DNA of 64,000 nucleotides from contig NZ_DS022272.1 in assembly GCF_000153705.1 (NCBI RefSeq), positions 2,438,268 to 2,502,267 of the forward strand. Reading direction: 5' to 3'. The notes under the pieces are model-generated. The model worked only from the letters and a program-made list of their open reading frames with translations, ran no database searches and was not told the DNA's origin. Below are positions 17,259 to 26,937 of the stretch, piece after piece (positions within the stretch are counted from its first letter, which is position 1; each line of letters starts with the position of its first letter). Source of the DNA: Fulvimarina pelagi HTCC2506 (GTDB lineage Bacteria > Pseudomonadota > Alphaproteobacteria > Rhizobiales > Rhizobiaceae). Made by a program: the position numbers and the translations under genes.

Positions 17259-18293
17259 CTAGCGCTCGGTCAGCTTGAATTCGATGCGGCGATTGCGTCG
17301 TCGGACTTCGGGTGTGCTCCCCTCCTCGATCGGCTGGAATTCGCCGAAGCCAGTCGCTGCCAAATGTTCGGCCTGTACGCCCTGACTGATCAGATATTTC
17401 ACCACCGAGCTCGCACGGGCCACGGAAAGTTCCCAGTTGTCATCGAACTGCCCAGTGCCCGATAGAGGCACATTGTCGGTGTGGCCATCCACACGGACGA
17501 TCCAGTTGATATCGGATGGAATCTCGCGGGCAAGATCGCGGATGGCGCTTGCCATCTGATCGAGCTCATCCGTTCCGGCGGTCTGTAGATCGGCGCTACC
17601 GGACGGAAACAGCACTTCTGATTGGAAGACGAAGCGGTCGCCGACTATTCGAATGTTCTCACGGTCGGCGAGAATTTCCCGCAAGCGGCCGAAGAAGTCG
17701 GAACGATAGCGGTTCAGCTCCTGAACTCGTTGGGCCAAGGCGACGTTGAGCCGCCGTCCTAGATCGGCGATCTTTGTCTGACTCTCCTGATCGCGCTCTT
17801 CGGACGCCTCGAGCGCCGATTCGAGCGCCCCGATCTGCTGGCGGAGAGCCGAAAGCTGCTGGTTGAGAAGCTCGACCTGCGAGCGCGCACGCTGAGAGAT
17901 CGACTCTTCCTCTTCGAGATTGTCCTGCAGGGCACTGATCGTCGCGTTCGCAGCGGCGGCCGAACCACTTCCGGAATCCAACGCCGACTGAAGCCGCGAG
18001 CGCTCGTCCTCCAGTTGACCGAGAGAAGCGCGCAGCGAGGCGATCTCGTCCTCGCTGTCTTGGGCGTTCGAGCGTTCGAGCGCCAAGAGCTGGGTAAGTT
18101 CGGCGATCTGACCGTTCAGACGGTCTAGCGCCTCGTCTTGACCGGAGATCTCGCGGCTGAGGATGAACTGCGCCAGCACGAAGACCGATAGCAGGAACAT
18201 GATGGCAAGGAGGAGCGTCGACAGGGCGTCCACAAAACCAGGCCAGTACTCAGCACTTCCGCCTGCGCTCCGTCTGTTGCGGGCGAGCGCCAT
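17259..18293 (-). CDS. OmpA/MotB-family peptidoglycan-binding protein
   Basis: The 344-residue protein has one N-terminal membrane helix (about 20-45, LSTLLLAIMFLLSVFVLAQF), a long Gln/Glu-rich coiled coil (about 50-190) and a C-terminal OmpA domain with VDGHTDNVPLSGTG, FDDNWELSVARASSVVKYL and GFGEFQP, ending RRNRRIEFKLTE. This is the MotB/TolR-like layout. It starts three bases after the stop of the MotA/ExbB-like gene, so the two form an ion-driven envelope motor pair. It is not in the flagellar cluster and has the conserved rhizobial pairing, so a non-flagellar envelope role is likely. Confidence 0.87.
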   Translation of the reverse strand: MALARNRRSAGGSAEYWPGFVDALSTLLLAIMFLLSVFVLAQFILSREISGQDEALDRLNGQIAELTQLLALERSNAQDSEDEIASLRASLGQLEDERSRLQSALDSGSGSAAAANATISALQDNLEEEESISQRARSQVELLNQQLSALRQQIGALESALEASEERDQESQTKIADLGRRLNVALAQRVQELNRYRSDFFGRLREILADRENIRIVGDRFVFQSEVLFPSGSADLQTAGTDELDQMASAIRDLAREIPSDINWIVRVDGHTDNVPLSGTGQFDDNWELSVARASSVVKYLISQGVQAEHLAATGFGEFQPIEEGSTPEVRRRNRRIEFKLTER

Positions 18294-18296
18294 CGA

Positions 18297-19343
18297 TCAA
18301 TCTCCCCTGCCATTGGGGCTGTTGGAACGTGACAACCGGTCGAGAACATGTCGCAATTCGCGCTGTTCGTCAGCCTGCTTCTCCACAAAATCACGCATGA
18401 TCTGCTGCTCTGACCGCATGTGCTGGACGAGGCCCTGAATGCTCTCGGCGAGGTTGGCCATAGCCGCGCTGGTCTTCGGATAGGCGGACTGGTCCTGCAC
18501 GAGCCGATCTAACCTTTCCGTGAGCCGTTTGAACTCTTCGTTCCCGTCCGCTGCGACAGAGCCGGGCTGATGCGGCGGCAGAACCATGTCGGAGCCGACA
18601 TCGGTGACCGAGGAGAGCCAGTTCTCGAGTTCGGTGTAGAAACGGTTCTGCGCCCGGCCGATCTGGAGATCGAGAAAGCCGAGAACCAGCGAGCCGGACA
18701 AACCGAAGAGTGATGACGAGAATGCCGTGCCCATGCCCGCGAGCGGTGCGGCGAGACCGGCCTTCAGTGCGTCGAGCACACTTGCGGTATCGCCGCCAGT
18801 CGGATCGAGCCCCTGGATGGTCGTGCCGATCGAACCGATGGTGCGCAAGAGGCCCCAGAAGGTTCCAAGCAGGCCGAGAAAGACGAGAAGTCCGATCAGA
18901 TAGCGGGCGATGTCGCGTGTCTCGTCCAGGCGGGTAGCGATCGAATCGAGGATCGATCGCATCGAAGTGGTCGACAGCGAGATCGCGCGGCGGCTGCCGA
19001 TGAGTGCGCGCATCGGCGCGAGCAGCACAGGATCCTTCATCTTGCCGAAGTTCTTGTCGCCGTCGCGATAGGCATTGACCCAGCGGACCTCACGGGACAG
19101 GCGCCAGACCTGCAAGAGCGCCAGCACGATGCCGACGGAAAGCACACCGACAATCAGGCCGTTGAGACCAGGATTGGTCGCGAACGCCTGGCTTACCTGA
19201 CGACCGAGTATCAGAACGACAAATCCGACGAGCGCCAGGAAGATCAGCATCAACCAAAGGAACCACATCGGGCTCGATAGCCGCGTCGGATCGTATTCCC
19301 GCGGCCTCGCGTCCGCCTCGGTCTTCGAACTGAAGAGCTTCAT
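18297..19343 (-). CDS. MotA/TolQ/ExbB-family proton channel protein
   Basis: I place the start at the ATG at 19343 (MKLFSSKTEADARPREYDPT), which has GGGGCAG upstream; the frame runs on to 19430 without support. The protein has two early membrane helices (LWLMLIFLALVGFVVLILG and GLIVGVLSVGIVLALLQVW), a cytoplasmic loop, and two later helices around RYLIGLLVFLGLLGTFWGLL and AGMGTAFSSSLFGLSGSLVLGFLDL, the MotA/ExbB channel signature. The C-terminal tail is charged. It is paired with the OmpA-type protein immediately downstream. The work it powers is unknown. Confidence 0.85.
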   Translation of the reverse strand: MKLFSSKTEADARPREYDPTRLSSPMWFLWLMLIFLALVGFVVLILGRQVSQAFATNPGLNGLIVGVLSVGIVLALLQVWRLSREVRWVNAYRDGDKNFGKMKDPVLLAPMRALIGSRRAISLSTTSMRSILDSIATRLDETRDIARYLIGLLVFLGLLGTFWGLLRTIGSIGTTIQGLDPTGGDTASVLDALKAGLAAPLAGMGTAFSSSLFGLSGSLVLGFLDLQIGRAQNRFYTELENWLSSVTDVGSDMVLPPHQPGSVAADGNEEFKRLTERLDRLVQDQSAYPKTSAAMANLAESIQGLVQHMRSEQQIMRDFVEKQADEQRELRHVLDRLSRSNSPNGRGD

Positions 19344-19513
19344 TCTGCCCCGCTGTCTTGCCGGCTGTGCCGCATTATCGAGCGACAGTCGAACGAATGG
19401 CCCGGGCGCGCGACGCCGCGGCCCAGACAATAGGGAATTGCAGCGACATTTGAAACACGGGGGGCCTTTCCGGGGCCTTGCACCGCAAAATAATGGTCAG
19501 GTTCGAAACGGCT

Positions 19514-20377
19514 TCAAGCGGGAGCGTTGGGATCGACTTCCCCGGTTTCGCGGGACTCACCTGCCCGGCGTGCCGCCCGGCGTTTGGTCGAAGCCTGTTT
19601 CAACTGTCCGATCAACGCCTTGTGGATGAATTCGTTGCCGCAGGCGATATCGCCTCGGATATGGTCGAAGCTCTCCCCCTCGAGACCAGTGACGATGCCA
19701 CCGGCTTCCTTGATCAAGAGGACGCCGGCTGCGATGTCCCAAGGGTTGAGCGCGCGTTCCCAGAAGCCGTCGAGCCTTCCGGCTGCGACGAAGGCGAGAT
19801 CGAGCGAAGCCGCTCCGTAGCGTCGCACGCCCGCAGTTTCTCCCATGATCTGTCGCAGTTCGTAGAGGAAGCCGGCATGGTCACCCATGCCAAGGAACGG
19901 AATGCCCGTGCCGAACAGTGCCTCGGGGAGGGTTTTGCGGGAGGCGACACGGATGCGCCGGTCGTTGAGGTAGGCGCCACCCCCCTTTTCGGCGGTGTAC
20001 ATCTCGTCCATCGCGGGATTGAAGACCACTGCCGCGACGATCTCGCCATCACGCTCCAGCGCGATCGAAACCGAGAACATCGGCAGGCCATGGAGGAAGT
20101 TGGTGGTGCCATCGAGCGGATCGACGATCCATCGGTGCTGCGGATCCCTGCCTTCGATCGCGCCGCGCTCTTCCATCAGGAAGCCCCAGTCAGGACGCAC
20201 TCGCGAGAGTTCCTTAAAGACGACCTCTTCGGCCTTCCGGTCGGCCGAAGATACGAAGTCCGCCGGTCCCTTCATGGAAACCTGCAGGTGCTGCACCTCG
20301 CCGAAGTCGCGCGCCAGCACGCGCCCTGCCTTGGTCGCGGCCTGAGTCATGACTTGGAGGAGCGCGGAACGTGCCAT
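19514..20377 (-). CDS. suhB: Inositol monophosphatase family protein (SuhB-like)
   Basis: The Mg-dependent phosphatase motifs are present: MEERGAIEG with the first metal-binding Glu, WIVDPLDGTTNFLHGLP with the Asp pair, and NPWDIAAGVLLIKEAGG near the C-terminus with the third site. The family hydrolyses myo-inositol 1-phosphate and related sugar phosphates; SuhB also joins transcription antitermination complexes in some bacteria. The 287 residues include a C-terminal basic tail (RRAARRAGESRE) longer than in E. coli SuhB. It follows efp in the same direction, a conserved rhizobial order. Confidence 0.92.
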   Translation of the reverse strand: MARSALLQVMTQAATKAGRVLARDFGEVQHLQVSMKGPADFVSSADRKAEEVVFKELSRVRPDWGFLMEERGAIEGRDPQHRWIVDPLDGTTNFLHGLPMFSVSIALERDGEIVAAVVFNPAMDEMYTAEKGGGAYLNDRRIRVASRKTLPEALFGTGIPFLGMGDHAGFLYELRQIMGETAGVRRYGAASLDLAFVAAGRLDGFWERALNPWDIAAGVLLIKEAGGIVTGLEGESFDHIRGDIACGNEFIHKALIGQLKQASTKRRAARRAGESRETGEVDPNAPA

Positions 20378-20493
20378 AAAGGTCCTGTCTGGGTGAAATG
20401 CTTCGAAGCGCCGCGCGCATCACGCTGGTGTTTCGGAAATGCGAGCCTTCTGGCGAAACTGCAGTGCGCGACGGCGAGAGAGTGGCGCGAACC

Positions 20494-21057
20494 TTATTCA
20501 GCCCGCTTCAGGTAGGTGATTTCGTTGGTGTCGACCAAGATCTTTTCGCCGGCCGAGATGAAGGGTGGAACCATCACCCGAATCCCGTTCTCCATCAACG
20601 CAGGCTTGTAGGACGATGACACGGTCTGGCCTTTGACCACGGGATCGGCTTCGGTGATCTGTAGGACGACCTGATCGGGCAACTGCACGCCGATCGCCTT
20701 TTCTTCGTAGAGCTCGACGGTGACGGTCATACCGTCCTGGAGGAATGCCGCGCGGTCACCGACGAAGTCCTTCATCAGTTCCAGTTGCTCAAAGGTTTCC
20801 GCATCCATGAAAACCAGCATCTCGCCCTCGGCGTAAAGATACTGGTATTCCTTCTGCTCGAGTCGTACGCGTTCGACGGTCTCGGCAGCGCGGAATCGCT
20901 CGTTAAGCTTTGTGCCGTCGATCAGGTTCTTCAGCTCTACCTGGGCGAAGGCGCCGCCTTTGCCTGGCTTTACGTGCTGGGTCTTTACAGCGGCCCATAA
21001 CCCGCCCTTGTGCTCGATGACGTTGCCGGCGCGAATTTCGTTTCCGTTGATCTTCAT
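20494..21057 (-). CDS. efp: Elongation factor P
   Basis: EF-P rescues ribosomes stalled on proline runs. The 187-residue protein shows the three beta-barrel domains: [19 protein letters not shown], then [20 protein letters not shown] with the conserved Lys-Pro-Gly-Lys-Gly tip, whose Lys is modified in many species, and the C-terminal [19 protein letters not shown] and [20 protein letters not shown]. Length is standard. It heads the efp-suhB pair. No epmA or epmB is nearby. Confidence 0.96.
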   Translation of the reverse strand: MKINGNEIRAGNVIEHKGGLWAAVKTQHVKPGKGGAFAQVELKNLIDGTKLNERFRAAETVERVRLEQKEYQYLYAEGEMLVFMDAETFEQLELMKDFVGDRAAFLQDGMTVTVELYEEKAIGVQLPDQVVLQITEADPVVKGQTVSSSYKPALMENGIRVMVPPFISAGEKILVDTNEITYLKRAE

Positions 21058-21240
21058 GTGTGTCTCGAAACCATTTCGTTTGATCGTCTAGTGGCGCGCG
21101 ATCGGACCATCGCAGCTCGAACCGGCTGGGCGTCGCGGCAGTTGCAGTTGCAATGCGCGCCGCGAGCGCTGCTCAACACCACAAATCGGGTTCTCCTTCA
21201 AGCGCCGTCACAGGAAGTCGCAGGTTTTGGCCTGATGATT

Positions 21241-22266
21241 TCAGCCTGTGGTGAAGCGGTTGGCCTCTTCGAGCGCCGCCTTGCGTGCCTCGTCGCTGAG
21301 CCCGTTGAAGAAATCGTCGAGGACAGGATCGCTGTTGTCGAGCCGCTTCGCGATGACCGCCCATTTAGCGGCCTCTTCGGTATCGGGCTCGGTTCCTAGA
21401 CCGTCCTTGTAGAGATGCGCGACACGATTGACGGCAATCGGATTACCACGCAGGGCCGCCGAACGCAGAAACTCAAAACCGTCCTTCGGCCGCGCATCAC
21501 CGCCACGGCCGTTGATCAGCCAGATGCCATATTCGATCTGAGCGATGCTGAAGCCGTTGATCGCCGCGCGGCGAAGCCATTTGCGGGCCGCCACCTCGTC
21601 TTTCTCGATGCCCTGTCCGGCAGCAAGAAGCTGGGACATGACATATTGCGCGTCGGCGATTCCGGCGTCGGCTGCGGAGCGGAAGTAGGGAAGCGCGTCG
21701 GCAAAACCACTCGTCGGCGAGGTGCGCAGGAGGAGCTGGGCGTAGTTGAACTCAGCAAGCGGAAGTTTTGCGTCCGCGGCTTCCTTCAATAGGTTCAGCG
21801 CCCGGGTCTCGTCGCGCGCGATCCCAGTTCCAGCCAGAAGCAGCATGGCAAATTCGAACTGCGCGGCACGATCGCCGCCCTTCGCGGCCGCTTCGAACCA
21901 GCGAGCCGCTTCGTCGACATCGACCGGAACGCCGAGGCCCTGGCTGTAGATTTCGCCGAGCAATGCCTGCGCCTTGACGTCGCCGAGTTTGGCGAGGGGT
22001 TCGGCGATCGCCTTGGCCGTCAGGTAATTCCCGATCTGGAATTCCGCGTACGCGCGCACGCTCGAAGGTGCACCCCGTGAGCCCCGGCCGGTTCCTGCCG
22101 CAACGGGTGCGATCGATGGACGAAGGTTAGGTGATGGCAGGAGTTCGCTCTCGTCGGCCTGCCCGGGCGTTGCAGGCAAATCCTGCGCGGCCGCGCCATG
22201 GGCAAAGCCGACGGCAATGCCGAATGCAATAAAAAGCGCCGCGGACTGGCAAGAGAAGCGCGTCAA
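21241..22266 (-). CDS. Sel1-repeat secreted protein
   Basis: A 341-residue protein with a signal peptide (ending AHGAAAQ) followed by at least five Sel1-like helical repeats, seen as AQALLGEIYSQGLGVPVDVD, AAQFEFAMLLLAGTGIARDE, AQYVMSQLLAAGQGIEKDE and AVNRVAHLYKDGLGTEPDTE, each ending with a turn that feeds an EAAKW-type helix. Sel1 repeats bind other proteins or glycans and are frequent in envelope and cell-cycle factors such as ExoR and PodJ. Its ATG overlaps the thiE stop by four bases. Whether it is a regulator like ExoR cannot be decided from the sequence. Confidence 0.87.
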   Translation of the reverse strand: MTRFSCQSAALFIAFGIAVGFAHGAAAQDLPATPGQADESELLPSPNLRPSIAPVAAGTGRGSRGAPSSVRAYAEFQIGNYLTAKAIAEPLAKLGDVKAQALLGEIYSQGLGVPVDVDEAARWFEAAAKGGDRAAQFEFAMLLLAGTGIARDETRALNLLKEAADAKLPLAEFNYAQLLLRTSPTSGFADALPYFRSAADAGIADAQYVMSQLLAAGQGIEKDEVAARKWLRRAAINGFSIAQIEYGIWLINGRGGDARPKDGFEFLRSAALRGNPIAVNRVAHLYKDGLGTEPDTEEAAKWAVIAKRLDNSDPVLDDFFNGLSDEARKAALEEANRFTTG

Positions 22267-22943
22267 GCGTCTGCCCTTTCCTCGGCTAGCGCCTTTTCTC
22301 GCGCGTACCTCTCGTTAAGCAGCCGATTGGCTTCGGCAACCCGCTCCGCTTCCTCACCAGACCTGTCGAAAACGAAAGATGCCAAACCAATGAACTCCGC
22401 GCCGGTCTCGGCTACGGTGTCGATGCTCTCTGGCGTTCGCGCACCGAGCGCGATGCAGGGCAGTTCGACCATCGCCGCCCACCATTCGGCCATTGTCAGC
22501 GTCTTTGGATGGGGCGTATCCGAGACATCCTGGCCGAGTCTACCGAACAGGAGATAGTCGGGCATCGCCTCGCCGGCTTCCAGCGCCGCATGGCGGGTCT
22601 CGAAACCCGAGCCGCCTACAATCATCTTGGGCGCGTGCGCTTCAATTGCATCTCGAAGCGCCTCGACGTCGCCGGCTGTCAGATGGAGGCCGTCGGCGCG
22701 CGCGCGCCCGGCTACGCGGGTATCGTCGATCACGATTGCCGCGGCGCCGGCATTCTGCACGAGCGGCACCAGCCGTTCGGCGAAGGCCTGGAATTCTCCA
22801 TGCTCGCGGCCGGCCGGATCAATCAGAACGGATGCGACATCACCCCCGGAAAGGGCGCGACCTAAGGCCGCCTCGGCATCTCCATCCGAGAGCGGCGTCG
22901 TCAGTAGTACGATCCGCTGGCGATAGGGATCATCGGAAGTCAT
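22263..22943 (-). CDS. thiE: Thiamine phosphate synthase-like (ThiE family)
   Basis: The 226-residue TIM-barrel protein has the family elements AAAIVIDDTRVAGRARADGLHL, MIVGGSGFETRHAALEAGE, DYLLFGRLGQDVSDTPHPK and FIGLASFVF. ThiE joins the pyrimidine and thiazole phosphates to give thiamine phosphate. The usual GxS-x-H-stretch after the third strand is degenerate here, and thiamine genes do not adjoin, so it may be one of the diverged ThiE/TenI paralogues common in Rhizobiales. It is coupled to the Sel1 gene by a four-base overlap. Confidence 0.75.
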   Translation of the reverse strand: MTSDDPYRQRIVLLTTPLSDGDAEAALGRALSGGDVASVLIDPAGREHGEFQAFAERLVPLVQNAGAAAIVIDDTRVAGRARADGLHLTAGDVEALRDAIEAHAPKMIVGGSGFETRHAALEAGEAMPDYLLFGRLGQDVSDTPHPKTLTMAEWWAAMVELPCIALGARTPESIDTVAETGAEFIGLASFVFDRSGEEAERVAEANRLLNERYAREKALAEERADA

Positions 22944-23047
22944 CGAAACTTTTAGGTCCTGGCATGAGTCAGCTTGCGGCTGCTTTCACCATCACACTGT
23001 GGCGAAAATCACTTGGGCTTCAAGCCGGAATGCGTTCCCTGCCCTCG

Positions 23048-24220
23048 TCAGTCCTCGGAACTTGTCTCGATGAGATCGCTCAACAGGATCTCGACATCGG
23101 CGTCCTCGCCGGCTTTGACACTGAAGCTGCGCTGGTAGGTGGTTTCTCGGTTGCGGGCGACAGCCATATAGTCGCCCTCGGCGAGAACCATGGAAGCGAA
23201 CGCGCCAGCGCTCTTGCGCAGGATGTCGCCCGACATGCTCGTCACGGTCCAAGCGGTGCCCGCAATAGCCTCACCGCCATGTTCGCGTACTAACTTCAGC
23301 GTCTGCTGCGCGGCGCGATGCTGAAGCGTGGCCTCAGTCAGCTTGCCGGCCTCGACCCGAATATCAGCCTGGGTCCGCGCGTTGATCGAGCCATATGTCG
23401 AGACGACGTGATAGAGCCCGGCATTGAGCCGCACCACCTCACCAGGCGCGACCCCGCTGGCGATCAGTTCGCGCTCGCTGTCCCGCTCGGCATCGGCGAA
23501 GATGTCGAATTTGAGCCGCGATTCCGTCGCAGCTTGACCCTCGCTAGAAACTGTCGCGTCGAGCTTAAGGCCACCCGCCCCAAGAACGACGACTTCCTTC
23601 ACATTTACACCGTTGAAGTCGATCCGCTTGACGATGCCCGCCCGCCCGAAAGTCGCGTGGACGATGTAAGCGCCCGGCGGCACGTTGAAGCTCGGCTTGG
23701 CCTCCTTCGAGGTCGCGATCAGGGTCGAACGTCCCTGCAATTGCGGAACAGCCGAGAACAGCCGCCAGACGATGCCGCCCGGTACGATCTCCCCCTCCTC
23801 CGATAGCCGAGCCTCGAGCACCAGTTCCGCATTCGGTCGGAACGCTTTCTTGTCCATGTTGAGCTGTGGTGCGTAGGCGGGAAGATTGGGCATATCGAGC
23901 GCCGACATGCCCGGCGCGACGGTGGAGTCCGGCAGCGCGATCGGATCGAAGGTCCGCAACGACTTCATTTGCGGTACGCCGACATCGGCCGAATTAGGCA
24001 GGAGTTCATTCGCAGAGGGCGAGGCGTAGACATTCGGCCCTTTGTCCGAGCCGCCGCTCAGAAACCCCTCGATGCCCCGATCGATAAAATCGGGAAGCGG
24101 GCTCGATTGGGAAAAGGACGGGCCCGCCCCTGCAAGAACGAGCGCGAACGCAACAGCAATGACTCGGACGGTCTCGGCGATGGAAATGCAGGCACGCATT
24201 ACGAAACTCAAGATCTCCAT
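23048..24220 (-). CDS. Secreted protein with three beta-sandwich-like repeats, function unknown
   Basis: I do not recognise a named family. The 390-residue protein has a signal peptide (about residues 8-38, ending PSFSQ), a proline/asparagine-rich linker (40-125) and then three similar segments that each contain a P/N-x-G-x-Y-x-V core: [27 protein letters not shown] and [11 protein letters not shown], each followed by a strand and a hydrophobic run. This resembles carboxypeptidase-regulatory or PEGA-like beta folds used in envelope structures. It stands alone between thiE and the nitroreductase. The start at 24220 has GAGGA close upstream; an ATG seven codons on is an alternative. Confidence 0.7.
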   Translation of the reverse strand: MEILSFVMRACISIAETVRVIAVAFALVLAGAGPSFSQSSPLPDFIDRGIEGFLSGGSDKGPNVYASPSANELLPNSADVGVPQMKSLRTFDPIALPDSTVAPGMSALDMPNLPAYAPQLNMDKKAFRPNAELVLEARLSEEGEIVPGGIVWRLFSAVPQLQGRSTLIATSKEAKPSFNVPPGAYIVHATFGRAGIVKRIDFNGVNVKEVVVLGAGGLKLDATVSSEGQAATESRLKFDIFADAERDSERELIASGVAPGEVVRLNAGLYHVVSTYGSINARTQADIRVEAGKLTEATLQHRAAQQTLKLVREHGGEAIAGTAWTVTSMSGDILRKSAGAFASMVLAEGDYMAVARNRETTYQRSFSVKAGEDADVEILLSDLIETSSED

Positions 24221-24367
24221 TCGTCCTCATGGGCGACCGACACGACTCTTGTTAGACGCGTCGTATCGAGGGCTATTCCTTCGAAGGACGCCCCTCAGTC
24301 CCTATCCTTGAAGCCCGATCATGGCGAAGTCGCGCCGGAACAAGAGGCGTGTCGCCTTGAATCCGTG

Positions 24368-25036
24368 ATGGGACACCTTATAGCCAGAACCGTGTCTACC
24401 GGAACACACGGTGCGCCTCAAACGCGGCACACGCCCCAATTTCTCGCGAAAGCCTCCCTCTTGCCAGATCTCCTCGACCACCTCTCCTCGCGCCGTTCGC
24501 TGCCTCTGCCGGCGCTGTCCGAGCCGGGTCCATCGCCCGACGAGCTCGCCGCGATCCTCACCATGGCCGTGCGCGTACCCGATCACGGCAAGCTCGCGCC
24601 TTGGCGCTTCGTCGTCTTTCGCGGCATGGGCGCGGAAGCTGCCGGTGCGGCGCTTGCGGGACTGATCGAGAAGCGCGAAGGCGCACTCAGCGAGGTTCGC
24701 GACAGGGCGGAGAGGACGCGGTTCACGCGCGCTCCCCTTGTCGTCGCGGTCATCTCGACGGCGGCCCAGCATGTGAAGATTCCGATCTGGGAACAGCAGA
24801 TGTCGGCAGGCGCCGTCTGCATGAACCTGATTCACGCAGCAAACGGCAAGGGCTTCGCGGCGACATGGCTCACCGAATGGCCGGCATATGACAACGAGGC
24901 GAAGCGGTTCCTCGGCATCGCCCCCGAGGAAAACGTCGCGGGCTTCATCCATATCGGCACGCCCGGCGAGGCGCCGTCCGAACGGCCGCGCCCGGTACTG
25001 TCAGACATCGTCACGACATTCGAGGGCCCGGCATAG
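24368..25036 (+). CDS. Nitroreductase family protein
   Basis: This FMN-dependent oxidoreductase of the RutE/YdjA-like group reduces nitro compounds or quinones with NAD(P)H. The core has [10 protein letters not shown] (FMN-phosphate-binding Arg-Arg-Ser), [18 protein letters not shown] and [10 protein letters not shown] near the C-terminus. The start is uncertain: 24368 gives about 25 extra residues before the conserved [10 protein letters not shown], and the open frame reaches back to 23969, over the secreted protein on the other strand, which is not credible. It is followed after two bases by a flavin reductase gene, so the two probably share flavin chemistry. Confidence 0.88.
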   Translation: MGHLIARTVSTGTHGAPQTRHTPQFLAKASLLPDLLDHLSSRRSLPLPALSEPGPSPDELAAILTMAVRVPDHGKLAPWRFVVFRGMGAEAAGAALAGLIEKREGALSEVRDRAERTRFTRAPLVVAVISTAAQHVKIPIWEQQMSAGAVCMNLIHAANGKGFAATWLTEWPAYDNEAKRFLGIAPEENVAGFIHIGTPGEAPSERPRPVLSDIVTTFEGPA

Positions 25037-25038
25037 CC

Positions 25039-25656
25039 ATGTTCTACGCGACCGACACCAATGATCACGGCCTGCCGCACGATCCGTTCAAGGCGATCGT
25101 ATCGCCGCGGCCGATCGGCTGGATCTCGACGCTCGATGCGAACGGCATCGCCAATCTCTCGCCCTACAGCTTCTTCAACGCGATCAGCGACTCCCCGAAG
25201 CTCGTCATGGTCTCCTCGGCGGGTGTCAAGGACATGGTCCGCACAGCCATCGAGACCGGCGAGTTCGTTTGCAATCTCGCGACCGGTGACCTTGCTCGGC
25301 AGGTCGTCAAGACCTCGGCCGCCGCGCCGCCGGAAATCGACGAATTCGAGATCGCTGGGCTTACGAAGGCGCCGTCAAGGCTCGTCAAGCCTCCTCGGGT
25401 CGCCGAGAGTCCGGCCGCGCTGGAATGCGTCGTGACCGAAAGCTTCCGACCCAAGGGGCGAAATGGCGCGTCTGGGAATACCGTCGTCATTGGCGAGGTG
25501 GTAGGCATCCATATCGATGAGCGCATCCTTAGCGAGGGGCGGATCGACATGGCACTTGCCGCGCCACTCGCTCGGCTCGGCTATCTGGACTATGCGGTTG
25601 CAAGCGAGGTCTTTGCCATGAAGCGCCCGCTAAAGCCGGACGGCAGCGACGTTTGA
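25039..25656 (+). CDS. Flavin reductase family protein (split-barrel flavoprotein)
   Basis: A 205-residue FMN-binding split-barrel protein with SPRPIGWISTLDANGIANLSPYSFFNAISDSP, which is the flavin-binding start of the family (shown by residues 22-54), then TGEFVCNLAT and GEVVGIHIDERIL. Relatives reduce flavin for monooxygenases or bind FMN as stand-alone redox proteins. The gene begins two bases after the nitroreductase stop, so they are one operon. The physiological partner is unknown. Confidence 0.88.
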   Translation: MFYATDTNDHGLPHDPFKAIVSPRPIGWISTLDANGIANLSPYSFFNAISDSPKLVMVSSAGVKDMVRTAIETGEFVCNLATGDLARQVVKTSAAAPPEIDEFEIAGLTKAPSRLVKPPRVAESPAALECVVTESFRPKGRNGASGNTVVIGEVVGIHIDERILSEGRIDMALAAPLARLGYLDYAVASEVFAMKRPLKPDGSDV

Positions 25657-25779
25657 GGGTCGGCGGCAACGGCCCTGCGTCGGCTGATGGAGCCCATGAA
25701 CATTTTATCGGTATGGTGAACCGAAGCTTAAGTCTTTTCGCCGAGACTGCGAAACCATGTTGGTTATTCGCGTCCGGAA

Positions 25780-26931
25780 ATGAAGATGATGGCTCCCGAT
25801 ACGTCCGCCACCTGGTGCGAGCCCGCAGCGCCGAGCCAGCGCGCTGAATGGGCTGAACTTCTCGCCCGGGCCCATCTCGACGGCTTCACGCCCGAAGCCG
25901 AGCGTGCCGAGATCGACGATATCCTGTTCGGTATAGCCGCCGACCCAGCCGTTTCCGTTCGTCGCGCGCTCGCTGAAGCAGTCGCCGGCGCACAGAATAT
26001 TTCCCCGGCGCTGATCAGGCAATTGGCACGCGATGCAGACAGCGTCGCCGCATCCGTAATCCAATCCTCACCACACATGTCGGAAGACGAACTCGTCGAG
26101 ATCTACGTGGCCGGGCGGCCGAAGCTCCGGGAGGCGGTGCTTGGCCGTGCCCAGCTGTCCGAATCTTTGACGGCCACGATCGCGCGTTTCGCAGACGCCG
26201 AGGACGCGCTGCGCCTGCTTAATCACCCGGACGCCTCGCTCGCAACGGAGACGCTGCGCTTCATCGCCGAAACTTTTGGCGAGGAGGCAAGCATTCGCGG
26301 AGCACTGGTCGATCGGCCGGATCTTTCCGCCGACATCCGACAGTTCCTGATGCGCAAGACCAGCGAAGCGGTCGCCGCATCGCCTCTCGTCAGCCTCGCA
26401 CTCGGCGAAAGCACCGGCAGGAGCATCGGAGAAGGAGCCTGCCAAGCCGGTACAGCTACGATTCTCGGCGGTGCGCGAAAGAGCGAGCTCGTAAAGCTGG
26501 TCGAGCGCCTTGCTGCGAGCGAACAGCTCTCGCCCGCGGTGCTCTTGCGGCTTGCGTGCTCGGGGTCGCTGGAAGGCTTGAGCGAAGCGCTCGCGCAGCT
26601 TGCCGGCGTACAGGCTGTTCGGGTGCGCTCCATCCTGGTCGAGGGCCGCAACAAGCCGTTCGCCGCGCTATGCCAGCGAGCCGGATTGCCGCAGGCGTCC
26701 ATCGCGATCCTCTTTCATGCGGTCGACGTCTGGCGCCACGCCGACGAAGATGGAGAAATGCTCACCGACGGCGAGGTCGCCGCCCGCATCATGCAGAACC
26801 TGGCAGCCGACCTCGCCAGCACGAAGGCCGGTACGATGGCACCCGCCCTCGCCTTCCTGCGCGGGATCGCACGCGAGGCCGACAGCCGACGCGCGACCCA
26901 GGTCTCATCCGCTGCAATCGCCGCCGCCTGA
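25780..26931 (+). CDS. DUF2336 domain protein
   Basis: This 383-residue soluble protein is Ala/Glu-rich and all helical, with HEAT-like repeats seen as DPAVSVRRALAEAVAG, LARDADSVAASVIQSSPHMS, AEDALRLLNHPDASLATETL and GALVDRPDLSADIRQFLMR. This is the DUF2336 pattern of alphaproteobacteria. The domain has no known activity; such proteins are often near signalling genes. Alternative ATGs lie at codons 3 and 4. It stands alone between the flavin reductase and the convergent nadK. Confidence 0.8.
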   Translation: MKMMAPDTSATWCEPAAPSQRAEWAELLARAHLDGFTPEAERAEIDDILFGIAADPAVSVRRALAEAVAGAQNISPALIRQLARDADSVAASVIQSSPHMSEDELVEIYVAGRPKLREAVLGRAQLSESLTATIARFADAEDALRLLNHPDASLATETLRFIAETFGEEASIRGALVDRPDLSADIRQFLMRKTSEAVAASPLVSLALGESTGRSIGEGACQAGTATILGGARKSELVKLVERLAASEQLSPAVLLRLACSGSLEGLSEALAQLAGVQAVRVRSILVEGRNKPFAALCQRAGLPQASIAILFHAVDVWRHADEDGEMLTDGEVAARIMQNLAADLASTKAGTMAPALAFLRGIAREADSRRATQVSSAAIAAA

Positions 26932-26937
26932 AGCTGC

